From assembly GCA_943372195.1 (NCBI GenBank), contig CALRXS010000016.1, positions 1 through 64,000 of the forward strand: DNA of 64,000 nucleotides, given 5' to 3'. Shown in pieces: positions 61,892-64,000 of the stretch. Below the pieces are notes generated by a model, which saw only the letters and a program-made list of their open reading frames with translations, did no database searches and was not told the origin of the DNA. The first letter of the stretch is position 1, and the number at the start of each line of letters is the position of its first letter. The position numbers and the translations under genes were made by a program. The stretch comes from JAEYZM01 sp943372195 (GTDB lineage: Bacteria > Bacteroidota > Bacteroidia > Sphingobacteriales > Sphingobacteriaceae).

Positions 61892-62344
61892 TCATTCCTC
61901 TCTTATTGATTTAAAGAAATCTTGAATCAATGCTTTGCATTCATCTTCTAAAATTCCTTTTGTAATTACTGTCTTTGGATGGAGCAATCTTTCACCAATT
62001 GCTGAATAGCCTCGCTTACTGTCTGATGTTCCAATTACAATTTTTGAAATTTGTGTCCAGTATGCCGCCCCCGCACACATTATACAAGGTTCAACCGTCA
62101 CATACAATGTTGCTTCTTGTAAATATTTAGCCGATAAATAATTACTTGCCGATGTGAATGCCTGCATTTCAGCATGAGCAGTTACATCATTTAATCGTTC
62201 TGTTAAGTTATGAGCTCTAGCAATAATTTTATTTTTCATAACTATCACAGCACCAATAGGAATTTCATCTGCCTCTAATGCTTTGTGAGCCTCTTTAATG
62301 GCCTCGTTCATGAAATATTCGTCAGAATAAATGGTATAGCTCAT
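61892..62344 (-). CDS. TadA-like nucleoside/tRNA deaminase
   Basis: The 150-residue protein has the zinc deaminase motif His57-Ala-Glu59 (AHAEMQA) and Pro86-Cys87-x2-Cys90 (EPCIMCAGA). The best match is TadA, which edits tRNA-Arg A34 to inosine, although free nucleoside/guanine deaminases share the fold. The family-typical start (DEYFMNEAIKEAHKALEADE) and tail KALIQDFFKSIREE support TadA. It is divergent from the RlmI-like gene. Confidence 0.87.
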   Translation of the reverse strand: MSYTIYSDEYFMNEAIKEAHKALEADEIPIGAVIVMKNKIIARAHNLTERLNDVTAHAEMQAFTSASNYLSAKYLQEATLYVTVEPCIMCAGAAYWTQISKIVIGTSDSKRGYSAIGERLLHPKTVITKGILEDECKALIQDFFKSIREE

Positions 62345-62355
62345 AGTAAATGATG

Positions 62356-62363
62356 TAACTTTG
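62356..62363 (+). promoter_or_regulatory. -7 promoter element of the RlmI-like gene
   Basis: TAACTTTG fits TAnnTTTG 15 nt before the ATG at 62379, leaving a very short leader. No -33 TTTG at the usual distance was found. Confidence 0.4.
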
Positions 62364-62378
62364 GTAAAAATATAAATA

Positions 62379-63569
62379 ATGCATAAAGTATTTCTATTAA
62401 AAGGAAAAGAAAAGCCAGTTCTTCAAAGGCATAATTGGGTTTTTTCTGGTGCTATCGCAAGTGCCGAAGAAGGAATTCAAAAAGGAGAGATCATAGAACT
62501 TTGCGATACTCAAAATAATTTTCTAGCATACGGTTATTATAACCAAGATTCAAAAATAAACGTAAGACTTTTAGAGTGGAACAAGAATAATATTGTTGAC
62601 GATCAATGGTGGTATAAAAAAATTAAGACCGCTATTGAACTAAGAAAAGATTTAATAAATGCGGATGATACCGATAGTATGAGATTGGTGTTTTCTGAGG
62701 GTGATTCACTACCTGGACTAATTGTAGATCAATTCAAAGATTATTTGTCAGTACAGTTTTTGACTGCAGGAATGGATGTGCGTAAAGAATTAATTTGTGA
62801 TATACTTGAAAAGCTCATACATCCGAAGGGTATATACGAAAGAAGCGATGCAGCAGCGAGGAGCTTAGAAGGACTTTCAAAAAATACTGGATTATTGAGA
62901 GGGGAATTGCCACCAGATGATTTAGTGATTAGAGAAAACGGATTGTTATTTTATACGAATATAGTAGACGGACAAAAATCGGGATATTTTTTAGATCAGC
63001 GAGAGAACAGGAAAAAAGTAGCTAAGTATTGTAAAAACAAAAATGTACTCGATACATTTTCTTACACAGGTGGTTTCAGTATAAATTCAAAAAAAGCTGG
63101 GGCTAAAGATGTCACAAGTATAGATTCATCGTCTTTAGCATCTGAGTATTTAAAGAAAAATTATGAGCTAAATGATATAGATTTTGACAATAAGCAAGTA
63201 ATTACTGCCGATGTATTTCAATTTTTAAGAGATGCTAAAAAAACTTCGAGCAATTGGGATGTAATTATATTAGACCCACCAAAATTGGCTCCCAATAGAC
63301 AAAGCATACCCAAAGCAGAGCGAGCATATAAAGATTTGAATATGCAAGCTATTTCACTTTTAGATGCTGGGCAATTATTAGTAAGTTTCTCATGCTCAGG
63401 GGCAATAAGTTTAGACCATTTTAAACAAATTATTGCTTGGGCAGCAAAAGATACTGGAAAAGAGATACAATTTATAGAAGATCTAAGCCAACCATTTGAC
63501 CACCCCGTAAGGGCAGCTTTCCCTGAATCATTGTATTTAAAGGGGGTAATTGCACGAATTCTGGGCTAG
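62379..63569 (+). CDS. RlmI-like class I 23S rRNA (cytosine-C5) methyltransferase
   Basis: The 396-residue protein has an N-terminal PUA RNA-binding domain (about 1-75, HNWVFSGAIASAEEGIQKGE), the family ERSDAAARSLEGL and GYFLDQRENR motifs, the SAM-binding LDTFSYTGGFSINSKKAG, the catalytic LDPPKLAPNR and SCSGAISLDHF. It methylates 23S rRNA, by homology with RlmI (m5C1962). It is just upstream of rimP on the same strand but separated by a strong promoter. Confidence 0.9.
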   Translation: MHKVFLLKGKEKPVLQRHNWVFSGAIASAEEGIQKGEIIELCDTQNNFLAYGYYNQDSKINVRLLEWNKNNIVDDQWWYKKIKTAIELRKDLINADDTDSMRLVFSEGDSLPGLIVDQFKDYLSVQFLTAGMDVRKELICDILEKLIHPKGIYERSDAAARSLEGLSKNTGLLRGELPPDDLVIRENGLLFYTNIVDGQKSGYFLDQRENRKKVAKYCKNKNVLDTFSYTGGFSINSKKAGAKDVTSIDSSSLASEYLKKNYELNDIDFDNKQVITADVFQFLRDAKKTSSNWDVIILDPPKLAPNRQSIPKAERAYKDLNMQAISLLDAGQLLVSFSCSGAISLDHFKQIIAWAAKDTGKEIQFIEDLSQPFDHPVRAAFPESLYLKGVIARILG

Positions 63570-63572
63570 ATA

Positions 63573-63603
63573 TTTGACAAAATAGAGATTTTTTGTATAT
63601 TTG
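63573..63603 (+). promoter_or_regulatory. Promoter of rimP (full Bacteroidota consensus)
   Basis: A -33 TTTG at 63573-63576 and a -7 TATATTTG at 63596-63603 are separated by 19 nt, an exact match to TTTG-N19-21-TAnnTTTG. Transcription should start near 63610, just before the leader hairpin. Confidence 0.75.
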
Positions 63604-63620
63604 CGTCGGAAAATGCTGAT

Positions 63621-63647
63621 AACGAGGGGACAAATAGTCCCCTCGTT
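63621..63647 (+). promoter_or_regulatory. rimP leader hairpin
   Basis: Perfect 11-bp stem AACGAGGGGAC (63621-63631) with GTCCCCTCGTT (63637-63647), loop AAATA, lies inside the 5' UTR roughly 10-40 nt after the predicted start site, followed by an A/T-rich TATTTTATAAT. It could be an attenuator or an RNA-protein site controlling the rimP operon. Confidence 0.7.
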
Positions 63648-63662
63648 TATTTTATAATCATT

Positions 63663-64000
63663 ATGAAACTGGAAGAACAGATAAACAAATACATAGCTGA
63701 AGCGATAGAGGGGAGTGATTTATTTGTAGTTGATTTAAAAGTATTACCAAAAAACAGAATAGTGATTTTGTTAGATGGTGACAAAGGGGTAGGTATAGAT
63801 GAATGTGCAAAAGTAAGCAGACATGTTTCGCACAAGATGGAAGAAGATAATATAATAGAAGGTGCTCACACCTTAGAAGTATCATCTCCAGGTGTTGATC
63901 ATCCGCTTAAATTTTCTAGACAATACCCACAACACATTGGAAGAAATTTACATGTGTTATTAAAAGATGGTAAAGAATTTGAGGGTAAGCTATTGAGTAT
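63663..64000 (+). CDS. rimP: Ribosome maturation factor RimP (N-terminal part)
   Basis: The frame opens at ATG 63663 (MKLEEQINKYIAEAIEG) and remains open to the window end, 112 residues. It shows the RimP signature FVVDLKVLP, ILLDGDKGVGIDECAKVSRH and LEVSSPGVDHPLKFSRQYPQ. RimP aids 30S subunit assembly. NusA and InfB genes would be expected downstream, outside the window. The C-terminal SH3-like domain is cut off. Confidence 0.95.
   Translation, partial: MKLEEQINKYIAEAIEGSDLFVVDLKVLPKNRIVILLDGDKGVGIDECAKVSRHVSHKMEEDNIIEGAHTLEVSSPGVDHPLKFSRQYPQHIGRNLHVLLKDGKEFEGKLLS

Overview
The window is chromosomal DNA from a member of the Bacteroidota, low in G+C and densely coded. Evidence for the phylum: gliding and type IX secretion genes (gldD, gldE, porX), a cargo protein with a C-terminal type A sorting domain, a fused lpxC-fabZ gene, a DUF4270 lipoprotein, a TonB-dependent receptor with a carboxypeptidase-like N-terminal domain, and promoters matching the Bacteroidota -33 TTTG / -7 TAnnTTTG pattern. 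The gene content and the Arg-tipped EF-P loop fit a Chitinophagia, Sphingobacteriia or Cytophagia relative better than Bacteroidales, but I cannot place it further. I see no rRNA, tRNA, insertion sequence, prophage or CRISPR array.

Layout. 1-6.9 kb: the tail of a probable Omp28-like protein, the minus-strand mutY-ssb-gldE-gldD operon, then HU-like protein, TPR protein, a 29-residue ribosomal-type peptide and RNase G on the plus strand. 6.9-7.4 kb: the only long gene-free stretch, rich in inverted repeats. 7.4-15.2 kb: M28 and M20 peptidases, a large palindromic repeat, pyruvate dehydrogenase E2 and E1-alpha (no E1-beta here), an NlpC/P60 hydrolase, an NTF2-like lipoprotein and a DegP/HtrA protease. 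15.3-24.9 kb: dapF, an SNF2 helicase, bioY, an O-methyltransferase, an M16 peptidase, a VPS10/BNR-repeat T9SS cargo protein and 5-formyl-THF cyclo-ligase. 24.9-30.7 kb: a lipid A block (lpxD, lpxC/fabZ, lpxA) followed by an ABC ATPase and efp, with an HD phosphohydrolase upstream. 30.8-41.4 kb: porX, a TPP-riboswitch-controlled TonB receptor, a GNAT enzyme, a DUF47-Pit phosphate uptake pair, an M1 peptidase and aspS. 41.5-48.5 kb: a degenerate thiamine-pyrophosphokinase-like protein, an MFS transporter, TerC, a second M1 peptidase, a TlpA-like lipoprotein and a coiled-coil/SPOR-like protein. 48.6-56.8 kb: acyl-CoA dehydrogenase, a heptose adenylyltransferase, a flippase-like membrane protein, panD, panC, a truncated starch-synthase-like protein, a DUF4270 lipoprotein and glmS. 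57-61.1 kb: a tightly overlapped four-gene sensory operon. 61.2-64 kb: sodA, a TadA-like deaminase, an RlmI-like rRNA methyltransferase and the start of rimP.

How it fits together. Most genes are housekeeping: envelope building (lipid A, peptidoglycan precursors, heptose), T9SS and gliding, cofactor supply (pantothenate, biotin, thiamine, folate) and translation. Several secreted or lipid-anchored peptidases suggest a protein-degrading lifestyle.

The most distinctive unit is the operon at 56951-61067: a beta-barrel protein, a short single-domain PstS-like binding protein, a membrane PAS histidine kinase and a stand-alone receiver. All its junctions overlap, and near-identical terminator hairpins plus related short repeats lie on both sides. 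Other points of interest are the TPP riboswitch on a TonB receptor gene, the unannotated 29-residue gene, the structured leaders before RNase G and rimP, and a membrane protein gene whose first helix lies upstream of any usual start codon.
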